DNA of 50,236 nucleotides from Heyndrickxia ginsengihumi (GTDB lineage: Bacteria; Bacillota; Bacilli; Bacillales; Bacillaceae_C). The DNA lies in assembly GCF_011008565.1 (NCBI RefSeq), contig NZ_JAAIWK010000026.1:1-50236 (forward strand). The letters are read 5' to 3'. The translations under genes and the position numbers were made by a program. The first letter of the stretch is position 1; the number at the start of each line of letters is the position of its first letter. A model generated the notes under the pieces. It did no database searches and was not told the origin of the DNA. It saw nothing but the letters and a program-made list of their open reading frames with translations. Positions 28,661 to 38,535 of the stretch are shown in pieces.

Positions 28661-29782
28661 TTATTTGAGTGTATCTTTTCCTACTATGTAATACCAAACA
28701 TCTCGGAATACATTAGTTCGAATAAGTGTTTGAATAATAACGAGGACGATTGGACCGAGAATAAGCCCTAAAAATCCAACTACCTTAAATCCTACAAAGA
28801 TAGAAATTAAAGTTGCAAGTGGATCAAGGCCAATACTTGAAGATAAAACTTTCGGTTCCATGATTTGTCTTTGCGCAACAACGATAATATAGAGGACAGA
28901 CAAACCAATTGCCAAAGGATAGTTTCCTGTGATGATCTCATATATAATCCAAGGAATAAACACAGCGCCTGTCCCTAAGTACGGCAAAATGTCTACAAGC
29001 CCGCAAACGAGAGCAATCGTGATGGCATAGTCAACACGTAAAATGAGAAGCCCAATAAGTACAAGTACTAATGTCATAGAAATAAGTGTTAGTTCAGCAC
29101 GAACAAATCCGAGCAAAGCTTTACGCAAATCGCCAATGACATTCGCACTACTTTTACTTGCTTTTTCAGGAAGTAATTGAGTCACTTTTCTTGCTAGCTT
29201 GTGCCAGTCTTTACTGATAAAAAATGTAGCTAAAAAGGCAAATAAAATGACTGTAGCTGCATTTGGTATCCATGAGACAAGTGCTGGTAATTTCCGAAAT
29301 AATGCTTGTAAAAAGTCTCCAGCATTTGAGGCAATTTTCTGCCCAGTATTTTGGATGTTATGAACAATTGTATCTTGTTGACCGTTATTTAAATTGTTAA
29401 ACATCCCAGCTAGTTTATCGTACAGCGGCAAAACTTGAGATGTAATGAGTTTTTCAGAGTACGTTACGACTGTTTGCACATGTTTTGGTAGAATATCTGC
29501 AAGATAATTCGCTCCATTTACAATTTCAGCAACTAATAAAGTAACAAGCCCTACAAAAAACGCGATGAGTAAGATAATAGTTGTAATGACAGCGAGAGTT
29601 CGTGGGAACTTTGCTTTCTTTTCTAAAAAATTCACAATCGGATTAATGAGCAATGCGATAAAAACAGCGATTAAAAAAGGATATGCATATTTAATCATCA
29701 AGTAAATTGCAAATAATGATATAAGTGTGACTGCAACAACATTAAAGATTCTAATCGCTCGATGAATATATATAGAATTCAA
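28661..29782 (-). CDS. ytvI: AI-2E family transporter / sporulation integral membrane protein YtvI
   Basis: A 373-residue polytopic membrane protein of the AI-2 exporter superfamily (the former PerM/UPF0118 group). It has two N-terminal helices, a large soluble loop (about 85-150), and five to six helices with the conserved LGTGAVFIPWIIYEI and VLSSSIGLDPLATLISIFVG segments near the C terminus. Bacillus YtvI is annotated as a sporulation membrane protein, but its substrate is not established. The start is TTG with AAAGGAGG 7 bases upstream. It is divergent from ytwI. Confidence 0.9.
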   Translation of the reverse strand: MNSIYIHRAIRIFNVVAVTLISLFAIYLMIKYAYPFLIAVFIALLINPIVNFLEKKAKFPRTLAVITTIILLIAFFVGLVTLLVAEIVNGANYLADILPKHVQTVVTYSEKLITSQVLPLYDKLAGMFNNLNNGQQDTIVHNIQNTGQKIASNAGDFLQALFRKLPALVSWIPNAATVILFAFLATFFISKDWHKLARKVTQLLPEKASKSSANVIGDLRKALLGFVRAELTLISMTLVLVLIGLLILRVDYAITIALVCGLVDILPYLGTGAVFIPWIIYEIITGNYPLAIGLSVLYIIVVAQRQIMEPKVLSSSIGLDPLATLISIFVGFKVVGFLGLILGPIVLVIIQTLIRTNVFRDVWYYIVGKDTLK

Positions 29783-30108
29783 TGATAAACCTCCTTTTTA
29801 TTTTTATTGTACATGTTGGATTCATTAAACTAAAGAGAAAAATTTACTCTCCACCCAGGCTAATAAAATGAAAAAACACTTTTATTATTATAGCTGACGT
29901 ATCAATATATGGTAAAACATAACTATTTTTTTGTCTTTATTTGACATCATTATAAAAAATTGAGAAATTCTGTATTATAAGAATTGATTAGCATATTTTC
30001 ATTCTCGACATATATTTGCACGCTCATACTCTTTAGTTGCGATTTACGTTTCTAGTAACAAAACTTTTATTTGAATATATTTTTGACAAAAGGTTAGAAG
30101 GTGTATGA
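29783..30108. other. Divergent control region between ytvI and ytwI
   Basis: A 326-base AT-rich stretch with no ORF. A ytvI promoter candidate lies on the minus strand (29887-29915). TTGACA at 29940-29945 on the plus strand lacks a well-spaced -10, so the ytwI promoter is unresolved. Confidence 0.5.
29887..29915 (-). promoter_or_regulatory. Candidate sigma-A promoter of ytvI
   Basis: Minus strand TTACCA, 17 bases, TATAAT. Confidence 0.45.
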
Positions 30109-30579
30109 ATGATGAATCAAGCTTATTTATTTTTACTTATGTTAATGGTGATTGGGTTAGTAGCAAAAAATCAGTCATTAATTATTGCGATTGTAGTGTT
30201 ACTGCTATTAAAAATTTGCGGTTTAGATGGAAAGGCGTTTTCGTTTATTCAATCGAAAGGAATAAACTGGGGTGTTACAGTTATTACGATAGCTGTGTTA
30301 GCACCGATTGCAAGCGGACAAATCGGTTTTAGGGAATTATTAGATTCTATGAAATCACCATATGCATGGATCGCCCTTGCTTCGGGAATTGCTGTTGCAT
30401 TAATCGCAAAGAACGGGATATCATTGCTTTCTAGTGATCCACAAATAACGACAGCTCTAGTCATTGGAACAATTGCAGCGGTAGCATTATTCAGGGGTGT
30501 AGCTGTAGGGCCGTTGATTGGAGCCGGAATTGCATATATGGCAATGAAAATTGTAGAATGGGTAACGCATAGTTTATAA
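30109..30579 (+). CDS. ytwI: UPF0756 (DUF441) membrane protein YtwI
   Basis: A 156-residue protein, almost entirely hydrophobic, with four to five membrane helices. Family-defining segments are KNQSLIIAI, KGINWGVTVITIAVLAPIASG, and RGVAVGPLIGAGIAYM near the C terminus. The function is unknown. Two adjacent ATG codons (30109 and 30112) are both usable from the GAAGGTG site; 30112 has the better spacing. It is divergent from ytvI, and the citZ operon lies downstream beyond a strong terminator, the same neighbourhood as in B. subtilis. Confidence 0.9.
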   Translation: MMNQAYLFLLMLMVIGLVAKNQSLIIAIVVLLLLKICGLDGKAFSFIQSKGINWGVTVITIAVLAPIASGQIGFRELLDSMKSPYAWIALASGIAVALIAKNGISLLSSDPQITTALVIGTIAAVALFRGVAVGPLIGAGIAYMAMKIVEWVTHSL

Positions 30580-30652
30580 TTTTTAACATTTAATTTCATT
30601 CTAGCGGTGATCGTTAAAAGAAAAAGAATCTATGCTATTCTTTCGTCAAACT

Positions 30653-30698
30653 GTAAACAAACTCCTTTAAAATGGAAGTTTGTTTACAGTTTTTTTAG
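30653..30698 (+). terminator. Terminator after ytwI
   Basis: ACTGTAAACAAACTCC and GGAAGTTTGTTTACAGT form a near-perfect stem followed by seven Ts. Confidence 0.88.
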
Positions 30699-30699
30699 T

Positions 30700-30740
30700 G
30701 TTGATTTCACTCCAGTGGCTCGCTTTTTGCGGGTGGAAAC
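30700..30740 (-). repeat. Fragment of the GC-rich intergenic repeat, inverted
   Basis: GTTGATTTCACTCCAGTGGC followed by TCGCTTTTTGCGGGTGG is the reverse complement of the right end seen at 75-147. Confidence 0.65.
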
Positions 30741-30909
30741 CGTTTATCTAAATTTCCGACAAACAAAAAAAGAATAAATTTTTCGGCAGTCTGAAGCTAT
30801 TTCATTCTTTCTTTTTTTCGTTTTGAAGACATCATAAATAACTATAAGACTATAAAAAAATGTTAAGATTTTTTGACGAAATGATATACAAAAGTATCAG
30901 ATTATTGTT

Positions 30910-30934
30910 TATAATAAATATGTAAGCGAAAACA
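30910..30934 (+). promoter_or_regulatory. citZ promoter region with CcpA cre box
   Basis: ATGTAAGCGAAAACA at 30920-30934 matches the cre consensus WTGNAARCGNWWNCA at every position. It lies directly after TATAAT (30910-30915), around the likely start of transcription, so CcpA would block the promoter. The -35 is weak; TTGACG at 30873-30878 may instead pair with TATCAG at 30895-30900. Confidence 0.75.
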
Positions 30935-31115
30935 GTAAGTTCAAACAATAGACAAATATAAATATTATATTATAATAAGTTATGTGATCGCTTGCATAGT
31001 TCAAAAAATACAGATATTAATATCAATTTATTTGTTTCTAAATTTCATTTCAGTAAATAATGAAAGCTCGGTTAACAAGAAAGTGTAAAAACCTTAGGGA
31101 AAAGGAGAGATCGTT

Positions 31116-32231
31116 ATGACAGCAACACGTGGTCTTGAAGGGGTTGTAGCTTCAGAAACTTCAATCAGTTCCATTATTGATGACACGCTTACATATGTCG
31201 GCTATAACATTGATGATTTAGCTGATCATGCTAGTTTTGAAGAAGTCATCTACTTATTATGGCATCTAAAATTGCCAAATCAACAGGAACTTGATGAATT
31301 AAAGCAGCAATTAATCGAAAATATGGAGTTGCCACAAGGGGTTATTGATGCTTTTAAATTGTATTCGCTTCAAAATGTTCATCCTATGGCTGCATTACGA
31401 ACTGCTGTATCACAACTTGGGCTGTACGATGATGAAGCTGATATAATGGAAAAAGAGGCGAACTATCGTAAAGCTATCCGCCTCCAAGCAAAAATTCCAA
31501 CTATTGTTGCTGCATTTGCACGCATTCGCAAAGGTTTAGATCCAGTATCTCCAAGGAAAGATTTAGGCTTGGCTGCAAACTTCTTATATATGTTAAAGGG
31601 AAAAGAACCTGATGACATTGAAGTTGAGGCATTTAATAAAGCGCTTGTTTTACATGCAGACCATGAATTAAACGCATCAACATTTACAGCACGTGTTTGT
31701 GTTGCAACATTATCTGATATCTATTCTGGAATTACAGCTGCAATTGGCGCTTTAAAGGGGCCTCTTCATGGTGGTGCAAATGAACAAGTAATGAAGATGC
31801 TGACAGAAATTGGTTCAGCTGATAGAATTGAAGATTATCTCCATGAAAAATTCCGAAATAAAGAGAAGATCATGGGTTTTGGTCACCGCGTTTATCGTAA
31901 AGGCGATCCGCGCGCGAAACATTTAAAGAAAATGTCAGAAAAATTGACAAAGCTAACTGGGCAACCATATTACTATGATATGTCTGTGAAAATTGAACAG
32001 ATTGTTACTTCTGAAAAGGGCATACCTGCCAATGTAGATTTTTACTCTGCATCTGTTTATCATAGTTTAGGCATTGACCATGACTTATTTACACCAATTT
32101 TTGCTGTAAGCCGTGTATCAGGATGGTTAGCCCATATTTTAGAACAATATTCAAATAACCGTATCATCCGTCCGCGTGCTGAATACGTGGGACCAGGTAT
32201 GCAAACTTATGTAAAAATTGAAGATCGCTAG
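31116..32231 (+). CDS. citZ: Citrate synthase CitZ
   Basis: Condenses acetyl-CoA and oxaloacetate to citrate at the entry of the TCA cycle. The 371-residue length is that of the short Gram-positive type. Catalytic residues are visible: His218 (GPLHGGANE), His257 (GFGHRVY) and Asp308 (VDFYSA). An additional substrate histidine lies in HADHELNAS (His183). An AAAGGAGAG site precedes the ATG. It heads the citZ-icd-mdh group. The 190-base gap to icd contains only a weak hairpin, so partial read-through is likely, as in B. subtilis, where the three genes are cotranscribed. A cre box upstream implies glucose repression. Confidence 0.97.
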   Translation: MTATRGLEGVVASETSISSIIDDTLTYVGYNIDDLADHASFEEVIYLLWHLKLPNQQELDELKQQLIENMELPQGVIDAFKLYSLQNVHPMAALRTAVSQLGLYDDEADIMEKEANYRKAIRLQAKIPTIVAAFARIRKGLDPVSPRKDLGLAANFLYMLKGKEPDDIEVEAFNKALVLHADHELNASTFTARVCVATLSDIYSGITAAIGALKGPLHGGANEQVMKMLTEIGSADRIEDYLHEKFRNKEKIMGFGHRVYRKGDPRAKHLKKMSEKLTKLTGQPYYYDMSVKIEQIVTSEKGIPANVDFYSASVYHSLGIDHDLFTPIFAVSRVSGWLAHILEQYSNNRIIRPRAEYVGPGMQTYVKIEDR

Positions 32232-32281
32232 AATGAAATTGTTTTGAACCTCGCATTTAACTGTTGAGGATCATATAAAAA

Positions 32282-32312
32282 ACACTCATTGGGGAATGGG
32301 ATTTTTTATAGA
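32282..32312 (+). terminator. Weak attenuator-like hairpin between citZ and icd
   Basis: A short stem of CTCATT with AATGGG, with loop GGGG, then TTTTTTATA. The short stem suggests incomplete termination. Confidence 0.45.
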
Positions 32313-32421
32313 GGAAACTAACTTATCTTTTGGATTAACCTTGTCATATAGTGCTATGCGTCAAGGTTAATCCAGCACAAATGCATTTGAAAGATTTTAT
32401 TGAATTGGAGGAGAAAGCATT

Positions 32422-33696
32422 ATGTCAAATGGCGAAAAAATCACAGTTAATAATGGTGTTTTACAAACACCTAATCATCCAATTATTCCTTTTATCGAAG
32501 GTGATGGAACAGGACCAGATATTTGGGCAGCTTCACAAAGAGTACTAGATGCTGCAGTTGAAAAAGCATATAATGGCGAAAGAAAAATTGAGTGGAAAGA
32601 AGTTTACGCTGGAGAAAAAGCATTCAATAAGACAGGTGAATGGTTACCAGCAGAAACATTAGATGTTATTCGTGAATATTTAATTGCAATTAAAGGACCT
32701 TTAACAACACCTGTTGGTGGCGGCATTCGTTCTTTAAACGTTGCTTTACGTCAAGAACTAGATTTATTTGTATGCTTGCGCCCAGTTCGTTATTTTGATG
32801 GTGTGCCTTCTCCCGTAAAACGTCCAGAAGATACTGATATGGTTATTTTCCGTGAGAATACTGAAGATATTTACGCAGGTATTGAATATCAAGAAGGTTC
32901 AGCAGAAGTAAAGAAAGTGATCGAGTTTTTACAGAATGAAATGGGTGTTAAGAAAATTCGTTTTCCTGAAACTTCAGGCATTGGTATTAAACCAGTTTCA
33001 AAAGAAGGTACTGAACGTCTAGTACGCGCTGCAATTAATTATGCTATAAAAGAAGGACGTAAATCTGTTACACTAGTACATAAAGGAAATATTATGAAAT
33101 TCACTGAAGGAGCTTTCAAAAATTGGGGCTATGAATTAGCTGAAAGAGAATTTGGTGATAAAGTATTTACTTGGGCTGAATACGACCGTATTAAAGAAGC
33201 AAATGGTGTAGACGCTGCAAATGAAGCACAAAAAGATGCTGAAACAAATGGTAAAATCATTATTAAAGATTCTATTGCTGACATCTTCCTACAACAAATT
33301 TTAACTCGTCCACGTGAGTTTGATGTAGTTGCAACAATGAATTTAAATGGTGACTATATCTCTGATGCACTTGCTGCTCAAGTTGGTGGAATTGGAATTG
33401 CACCAGGTGCAAACATTAACTATGAATCTGGTCACGCTATTTTTGAAGCAACACATGGAACAGCTCCTAAATATGCAGGGCTAGATAAAGTGAACCCTTC
33501 ATCTGTTATTCTTTCAGGAGTATTAATGCTTGAACATTTAGGTTGGAATGAAGCAGCAGATTTAATTACAAAATCTATGGAAAAAACAATTGCTTCTAAA
33601 GTTGTTACTTATGATTTTGCACGTTTAATGGAAGGCGCTACAGAAGTAAAATGTTCAGCTTTTGGCGATGAGCTTATTAAAAACATGGCTGAATAA
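32422..33696 (+). CDS. icd: NADP-dependent isocitrate dehydrogenase
   Basis: Oxidative decarboxylation of isocitrate to 2-oxoglutarate with NADPH formation. The 424-residue length is typical of the B. subtilis and E. coli type. Substrate site residues lie in [13 protein letters not shown] (Ser104, Asn106, Arg110) and RPVRYF. Ser104 corresponds to the E. coli phosphorylation site, but no AceK gene is in the window. The NADP-binding region HGTAPKYAG is near residue 340. A TTGGAGGAG site precedes the ATG. It lies between citZ and mdh in the usual TCA-cycle cluster. Confidence 0.97.
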   Translation: MSNGEKITVNNGVLQTPNHPIIPFIEGDGTGPDIWAASQRVLDAAVEKAYNGERKIEWKEVYAGEKAFNKTGEWLPAETLDVIREYLIAIKGPLTTPVGGGIRSLNVALRQELDLFVCLRPVRYFDGVPSPVKRPEDTDMVIFRENTEDIYAGIEYQEGSAEVKKVIEFLQNEMGVKKIRFPETSGIGIKPVSKEGTERLVRAAINYAIKEGRKSVTLVHKGNIMKFTEGAFKNWGYELAEREFGDKVFTWAEYDRIKEANGVDAANEAQKDAETNGKIIIKDSIADIFLQQILTRPREFDVVATMNLNGDYISDALAAQVGGIGIAPGANINYESGHAIFEATHGTAPKYAGLDKVNPSSVILSGVLMLEHLGWNEAADLITKSMEKTIASKVVTYDFARLMEGATEVKCSAFGDELIKNMAE

Positions 33697-33765
33697 TATT
33701 GTTTCCAATTGACTGAATTTACTCCAGCCAATTTATATTATTATATTTTATAAGGAGGAATTGTC

Positions 33766-34704
33766 ATGGCTTTGAATAGAAAAAAAGTTTCTGTTATTGG
33801 TGGCGGATTTACTGGTGCAACGACAGCCTTTTTATTGGCTCAAAAAGAACTTGCAGATGTTGTGTTAGTGGACATTCCTAAAATGGAAAATCCAACTAAA
33901 GGTAAGGCGTTAGATATGTTAGAAGCCTCACCGGTACAAGGATTTGATGCAAATATAAAAGGTACATCGAACTATGAAGATACGAAAGATTCAGATGTTG
34001 TTGTTATAACTGCAGGTATTGCCCGAAAACCAGGTATGAGCCGTGACGACCTCGTACAAACGAACCAAAAGGTAATGAAGAGCGTAACACAAGAAATCGT
34101 TAAATATTCTCCAAACGCGATTATTATTGTGTTAACAAATCCTGTTGATGCAATGACATATACTGTCTTTAAAGAATCAGGATTTCCTAAAGAGCGTGTA
34201 ATCGGGCAATCGGGTGTCTTAGATACTGCCCGTTTCCGTACATTTATCGCACAAGAATTAAACCTTTCTGTGAAGGATGTTACAGGTTTTGTATTAGGTG
34301 GACACGGTGATGATATGGTTCCACTTGTACGCTATTCTTATGCTGGCGGCATTCCATTGGAAACATTAATTCCGAAAAAACGCCTTGACGAAATTGTAGA
34401 ACGTACACGTAAAGGTGGAGGAGAGATTGTTAATCTTCTTGGAAATGGCAGTGCTTATTATGCTCCTGCAGCGTCACTTGTAGAAATGGTAGAAGCAATA
34501 TTAAAAGATCAGCGTCGTGTACTGCCGGCTATTGCATATTTAGAAGGCGAGTACGGCTACGATGGTATTTATCTAGGCGTCCCAACTATTTTAGGCGGAA
34601 ATGGATTAGAAAAAGTAATTGAACTTGAATTAACTGATGAAGAAAAAGCAGCATTAGACAAATCTGCTAATTCTGTAAAAAATGTAATGCAAGTTTTAGC
34701 ATAA
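33766..34704 (+). CDS. mdh: Malate dehydrogenase
   Basis: NAD-dependent oxidation of malate to oxaloacetate. The 312-residue enzyme belongs to the lactate-dehydrogenase-like MDH group. The Rossmann loop is [10 protein letters not shown] (11-20). Asp36 in VLVDIP favours NAD. Substrate arginines are Arg87 and Arg93 in [10 protein letters not shown] and Arg156 in LDTARF, and the catalytic pair is Asp153 with His180 (GGHGDD). Arg rather than Gln at position 87 supports malate over lactate. A strong AAGGAGG site precedes the ATG. It is followed by a terminator and then polA; phoP-phoR, which follow mdh in B. subtilis, are not here. Confidence 0.97.
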   Translation: MALNRKKVSVIGGGFTGATTAFLLAQKELADVVLVDIPKMENPTKGKALDMLEASPVQGFDANIKGTSNYEDTKDSDVVVITAGIARKPGMSRDDLVQTNQKVMKSVTQEIVKYSPNAIIIVLTNPVDAMTYTVFKESGFPKERVIGQSGVLDTARFRTFIAQELNLSVKDVTGFVLGGHGDDMVPLVRYSYAGGIPLETLIPKKRLDEIVERTRKGGGEIVNLLGNGSAYYAPAASLVEMVEAILKDQRRVLPAIAYLEGEYGYDGIYLGVPTILGGNGLEKVIELELTDEEKAALDKSANSVKNVMQVLA

Positions 34705-34718
34705 AAGTGATTGCTAGA

Positions 34719-34760
34719 AAGGACAGATTCCCTTTAATCATAGGGGATCTGTCTTTTTTT
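34719..34760 (+). terminator. Terminator after citZ-icd-mdh
   Basis: GGACAGATTCCC and GGGGATCTGTC form a stem around TTTAATCATA, followed by TTTTTTT. Confidence 0.87.
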
Positions 34761-34835
34761 GATCTATTTTAAAAGATTTTATTATACATGTTGCTCACTT
34801 TAGCAGCTCCTATTATTATTCAGTTAATTATTTTA

Positions 34836-34888
34836 GATTGAAGCGGAAGGACGAAATTCCTGCAGAAACGAGGCCCCTGGCTACTCCC
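34836..34888 (+). repeat. Left-half copy of the GC-rich intergenic repeat
   Basis: It begins GATTGAAGCGGAAGGACGAA, matching the left end seen at 10375 and 48346, followed by CCTGCAG and a C-rich tail. Confidence 0.6.
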
Positions 34889-35029
34889 TTTTTGAGGATA
34901 AATAGAATCTGAAATAAGATAAAAGAAACGGCCATCCCATCTAGCATATTTTCTCTTTTTCCATGAACATGCTAAAATGAGAAAAGAATATTTCTGACGT
35001 ATTCTCCATATAATCAGGGGGTTTTCATA

Positions 35030-37654
35030 TTGAAAAAAATTGTATTAATAGATGGGAATAGTATTGCCTATCGGGCGTTTTTCGCCTTGCCACTGTTAAA
35101 TAACGATAAAGGCATACATACAAATGCTGTGTATGGTTTTACAACAATGTTAACGAAAATATTAGAAGAGGAAAAACCTACACATATTTTAGTCGCTTTT
35201 GATGCGGGGAAAACTACCTTTAGACATCAAACATTTCAAGAGTATAAAGGAACGCGGCAAAAAACCCCTCCAGAGCTCTCAGAACAGTTCCCTATTATTC
35301 GTGAGTTGTTAACTGCATTTGGTATTAAGTTTTATGAACTAGAAAATTATGAAGCAGATGATATTATCGGCACGTTCTCGAAAATTGCTGAAGAAGAGGA
35401 TTTTACTGTGAAAATCATCTCTGGGGATAAAGATATGACACAGCTTTCTTCGCCGAAAACAACAGTAATGATTACGCGCAAAGGTATTACGGATATGGAA
35501 GAGTATACACCGGAACATCTTCAAGATAAGTATGGGTTAACTCCAGAACAAATTATTGATATGAAAGGACTTATGGGAGATACATCTGATAATATTCCAG
35601 GTGTTCCTGGAGTAGGCGAGAAAACAGCCATTAAGTTGTTGAAACAATTCCCAACAGTTGAAGAGTTACTGGACCATATTGATGAAGTGAGTGGAAAAAA
35701 ACTTAAAGAAAAATTAGAGGAATTTAAAGAACAAGCGCTAATGAGTAAGAAACTCGCAACGATTTACCGTGAAGCACCTCTTACACTATCTATTCAGGAT
35801 ACGGCATATACAAATCCGGATACAAATAAATTAAGCGCCTTATATCAAGAACTTGGTTTTAAATCATTATTAGAAAAAATAGATGGAGCCGTTTCAGAGT
35901 CACCAAAAGTATTAGATGATATTACTTTTACTTTTGCTGAAGAGATAACAGAAGAATTATTTACTGATGACTCATCACTTTACATTGAAATACTTGACGA
36001 TAATTATCATACAGCAGATGTCATCGGGATCAGCATAAAAAATGAAAATGGATTATTTTATGTGAGAACAGAGCAGGCTCTCCAATCAACTTTATTTAAA
36101 AATTGGATTGAAGATGAAACGAAGCGAAAATATGTATATGATGCAAAACGATCAATCGTTGCATTAAGACGATTTGATTTAGATTTAAAAGGGATTGATT
36201 TTGACCTCCTTCTTGCGTCATACATATTGAATCCTTCTGATAATGTAGACGATTTTGCTTCGGTTGCGAATAAGCACGGCTACAATAATGTACAAAAAGA
36301 TGAAGTTGTATACGGTAAAGGGGCAAAAAGGAAACTACCTGAGGAACATGTGTATGCTAAACATATTGCCCGTAAAGCGCAAGGTATTGAAGAATTAGTC
36401 GAGCATTGCAGAAAGGCTCTTTCTGAGAATGAGCAGCTAGATTTGTTTCATAAACTAGAAATGCCATTATCATTAATATTGGCAAATATGGAATCTATTG
36501 GCGTCAAGGTCGACATCGAGCGCTTAAAGGAAATGGGAGAAGATATTACAAACCAGCTCCATGCAATTGAAGAAAGTATTTATCAGCATGCCGGTGAAAC
36601 ATTTAACATTAATTCTCCAAAACAATTAGGTGTCATTTTATTTGAAAAATTAGGTCTTCCCGTTATTAAAAAAACAAAAACAGGATATTCGACTTCAGCA
36701 GATGTATTAGAAAAGTTGGAACCGGCCCATGAAATTGTAAAAGAAATTCTTCATTACAGACAATTAGGGAAATTACAATCGACTTATATTGAAGGACTAT
36801 TGAAAGTTGTTCATGACGATCAAAAAGTTCACACTAGATTCAATCAAGCATTGACACAAACAGGAAGACTGAGCTCAACAGATCCTAATTTACAAAACAT
36901 TCCTATTCGTTTAGAAGAAGGACGGAAAATTAGACAAGCATTTATACCTTCGGAGAAAGATTGGGTTATTTTTTCTGCGGATTATTCACAAGTTGAATTG
37001 CGTGTATTAGCACATATCTCTGGTGATGACAAGCTAATCTCAGCTTTCCAGGAGGATATGGATATTCATACGAAAACGGCGATGGATGTTTTTCATGTGA
37101 AAGCAGAAGAGGTAACAGCCAATATGAGAAGGCAAGCAAAGGCTGTTAATTTTGGCATCGTCTATGGAATTAGTGATTATGGGTTATCACAAAATTTAAA
37201 TATTACGAGAAAAGAAGCAGGACAATTTATTGAGCGATATTTTGACAGTTATCCGCGTGTAAAACAATATATGGAAGAGATTGTACAAGAAGCGAAGCAA
37301 AAGGGCTATGTCTCTACATTATTAAAACGCAGACGTTACATCCCTGAAATTACGAGCCGCAACTTTAATATTCGCAGTTTTGCGGAGCGTACAGCTATGA
37401 ACACGCCGATTCAAGGGAGCGCCGCAGATATTATTAAAAAAGCGATGATTGACATGGCTGAACGTTTACAGCAAGAAAAATTACAAGCGCGTCTATTACT
37501 GCAAGTTCATGATGAACTTATTTTTGAAGCACCAAAAGATGAAATTGAAATATTAAAACAAATCGTTCCTGATGTCATGGAACATGCACTCGAACTAGCT
37601 GTACCGCTTAAAGTTGATTATGCTTATGGGCCAACATGGTTCGATGCAAAATAA
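35030..37654 (+). CDS. polA: DNA polymerase I
   Basis: An 874-residue family A polymerase for repair and Okazaki-fragment processing. Order: 5' nuclease domain (about 1-290, with DGNSIAYRAFFALP, FDAGKTTFRH, YEADDIIGT, GDKDMTQL and the GVPGVGEKTA helix-hairpin-helix), a 3'-5' exonuclease-like domain (about 300-470) and the polymerase domain (about 470-874). Polymerase motif A is SADYSQVELR, motif B RRQAKAVNFGIVYG and motif C QVHDELIFE. The middle domain lacks the DEDD metal residues, as in B. subtilis and Geobacillus Pol I, so there is no proofreading. The start is TTG with AGGGGG 8 bases upstream. mutM follows after 39 bases. Confidence 0.97.
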   Translation: MKKIVLIDGNSIAYRAFFALPLLNNDKGIHTNAVYGFTTMLTKILEEEKPTHILVAFDAGKTTFRHQTFQEYKGTRQKTPPELSEQFPIIRELLTAFGIKFYELENYEADDIIGTFSKIAEEEDFTVKIISGDKDMTQLSSPKTTVMITRKGITDMEEYTPEHLQDKYGLTPEQIIDMKGLMGDTSDNIPGVPGVGEKTAIKLLKQFPTVEELLDHIDEVSGKKLKEKLEEFKEQALMSKKLATIYREAPLTLSIQDTAYTNPDTNKLSALYQELGFKSLLEKIDGAVSESPKVLDDITFTFAEEITEELFTDDSSLYIEILDDNYHTADVIGISIKNENGLFYVRTEQALQSTLFKNWIEDETKRKYVYDAKRSIVALRRFDLDLKGIDFDLLLASYILNPSDNVDDFASVANKHGYNNVQKDEVVYGKGAKRKLPEEHVYAKHIARKAQGIEELVEHCRKALSENEQLDLFHKLEMPLSLILANMESIGVKVDIERLKEMGEDITNQLHAIEESIYQHAGETFNINSPKQLGVILFEKLGLPVIKKTKTGYSTSADVLEKLEPAHEIVKEILHYRQLGKLQSTYIEGLLKVVHDDQKVHTRFNQALTQTGRLSSTDPNLQNIPIRLEEGRKIRQAFIPSEKDWVIFSADYSQVELRVLAHISGDDKLISAFQEDMDIHTKTAMDVFHVKAEEVTANMRRQAKAVNFGIVYGISDYGLSQNLNITRKEAGQFIERYFDSYPRVKQYMEEIVQEAKQKGYVSTLLKRRRYIPEITSRNFNIRSFAERTAMNTPIQGSAADIIKKAMIDMAERLQQEKLQARLLLQVHDELIFEAPKDEIEILKQIVPDVMEHALELAVPLKVDYAYGPTWFDAK

Positions 37655-37693
37655 TTTCTTATTGCGCACATAATTAGGAAAGGAGGAGAGTAT

Positions 37694-38527
37694 ATGCCGG
37701 AATTGCCAGAGGTAGAAACGATACGAAGGACATTAGAAACACTTGTGATTGGCAAGAAAATTAAAAGTGTAAGTATTTATTGGCCGAAAATCATTAAACG
37801 GCCAGAGATTGTTGAGCAGTTTCAAGATGCATTAGTCGATCAAACAATCTTATCAATCGGCAGACGTGGGAAATTTCTTATTTTCTATACAGATGATTAT
37901 GCACTTGTGTCACATTTGCGCATGGAAGGAAAGTATCGTGTCTTTCCTACAGATGAACCGATAGACAAGCACACACATGTTATTTTCCATTTTACCGATC
38001 ATTTTGATTTAAGATACAATGATGTTCGTAAATTTGGAACAATGCATTTATTTAATAAAGGTAAGGAACTGGATTCAGAGCCGCTTGTACAGTTGGGACC
38101 TGAACCGTTTTTTGAAGATTTCACCGCGGCCTATTTATATGCAAAACTACAAAAAACGGAACGAAGCATTAAAGCAGTTTTACTTGATCAAAAGGTAGTG
38201 ACAGGGCTCGGAAATATATATGTTGATGAATCTCTGTTTAGAGCGGGAATTTATCCGGAAAGAAAAGCTAAATCCTTAACAAAAAAAGAGGTAAACAAGC
38301 TTCATAAAGAGATTATTAGTACTTTACAGGAAGCGGTAGATAAAGGTGGCAGTACAATCCGTTCGTATATCAATTCTCAAGGACAGATGGGAATGTTTCA
38401 GCTAAATCTTTTTGTATACGGACGCAAAGGTGAAGCATGCCGAAAATGTGGCACTTTAATTGAAAAAAACGTTACTGCTGGTAGAGGAACTCATTATTGC
38501 CCAAATTGTCAAAGAAAACGTAAATGA
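37694..38527 (+). CDS. mutM: Formamidopyrimidine-DNA glycosylase
   Basis: Removes 8-oxoguanine and formamidopyrimidines and nicks at the abasic site. The 277-residue protein starts MPELPEVETIRR, so after Met removal Pro is the catalytic N terminus, followed by Glu. The H2TH region contains VTGLGNIYVDE. The C-terminal zinc finger uses Cys249, Cys252, Cys269 and Cys272. An AAAGGAGGAG site precedes the ATG. It is probably cotranscribed with polA, a sensible pairing for base-excision repair. Confidence 0.97.
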   Translation: MPELPEVETIRRTLETLVIGKKIKSVSIYWPKIIKRPEIVEQFQDALVDQTILSIGRRGKFLIFYTDDYALVSHLRMEGKYRVFPTDEPIDKHTHVIFHFTDHFDLRYNDVRKFGTMHLFNKGKELDSEPLVQLGPEPFFEDFTAAYLYAKLQKTERSIKAVLLDQKVVTGLGNIYVDESLFRAGIYPERKAKSLTKKEVNKLHKEIISTLQEAVDKGGSTIRSYINSQGQMGMFQLNLFVYGRKGEACRKCGTLIEKNVTAGRGTHYCPNCQRKRK

Positions 38528-38535
38528 TTATATAG

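Larger units (their letters stand above)
30580..31115. other. Control region between ytwI and citZ
   Basis: A 536-base gap. It holds the ytwI terminator (30653-30698), an inverted piece of the GC-rich repeat (30700-30740), an A-rich/T-rich dyad (about 30763-30820), and the citZ promoter with its cre box. The last 180 bases before citZ are AT-rich with small dyads such as ATTAT-TGTTT-ATAAT. I could not find an exact CcpC-type operator. Confidence 0.55.
34705..35029. other. Intergenic region between mdh and polA
   Basis: It contains the mdh terminator, a repeat fragment (34836-34888) and a dyad, TTTTCTC with GAGAAAA, at about 34952-34984 near the presumed polA promoter. No remnants of phoP or phoR coding sequence were recognised. 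Confidence 0.55.

Noticed and set aside
30950-31020. CcpC operator (ATAA-N7-TTAT) before citZ
   Set aside because: Only near matches with wrong spacing were found in this AT-rich stretch.
35339-35524. Antisense open frames inside polA, dnaE, pyk, thrS and other genes
   Set aside because: They mirror the codon structure of well-identified genes on the other strand and lack ribosome-binding sites.
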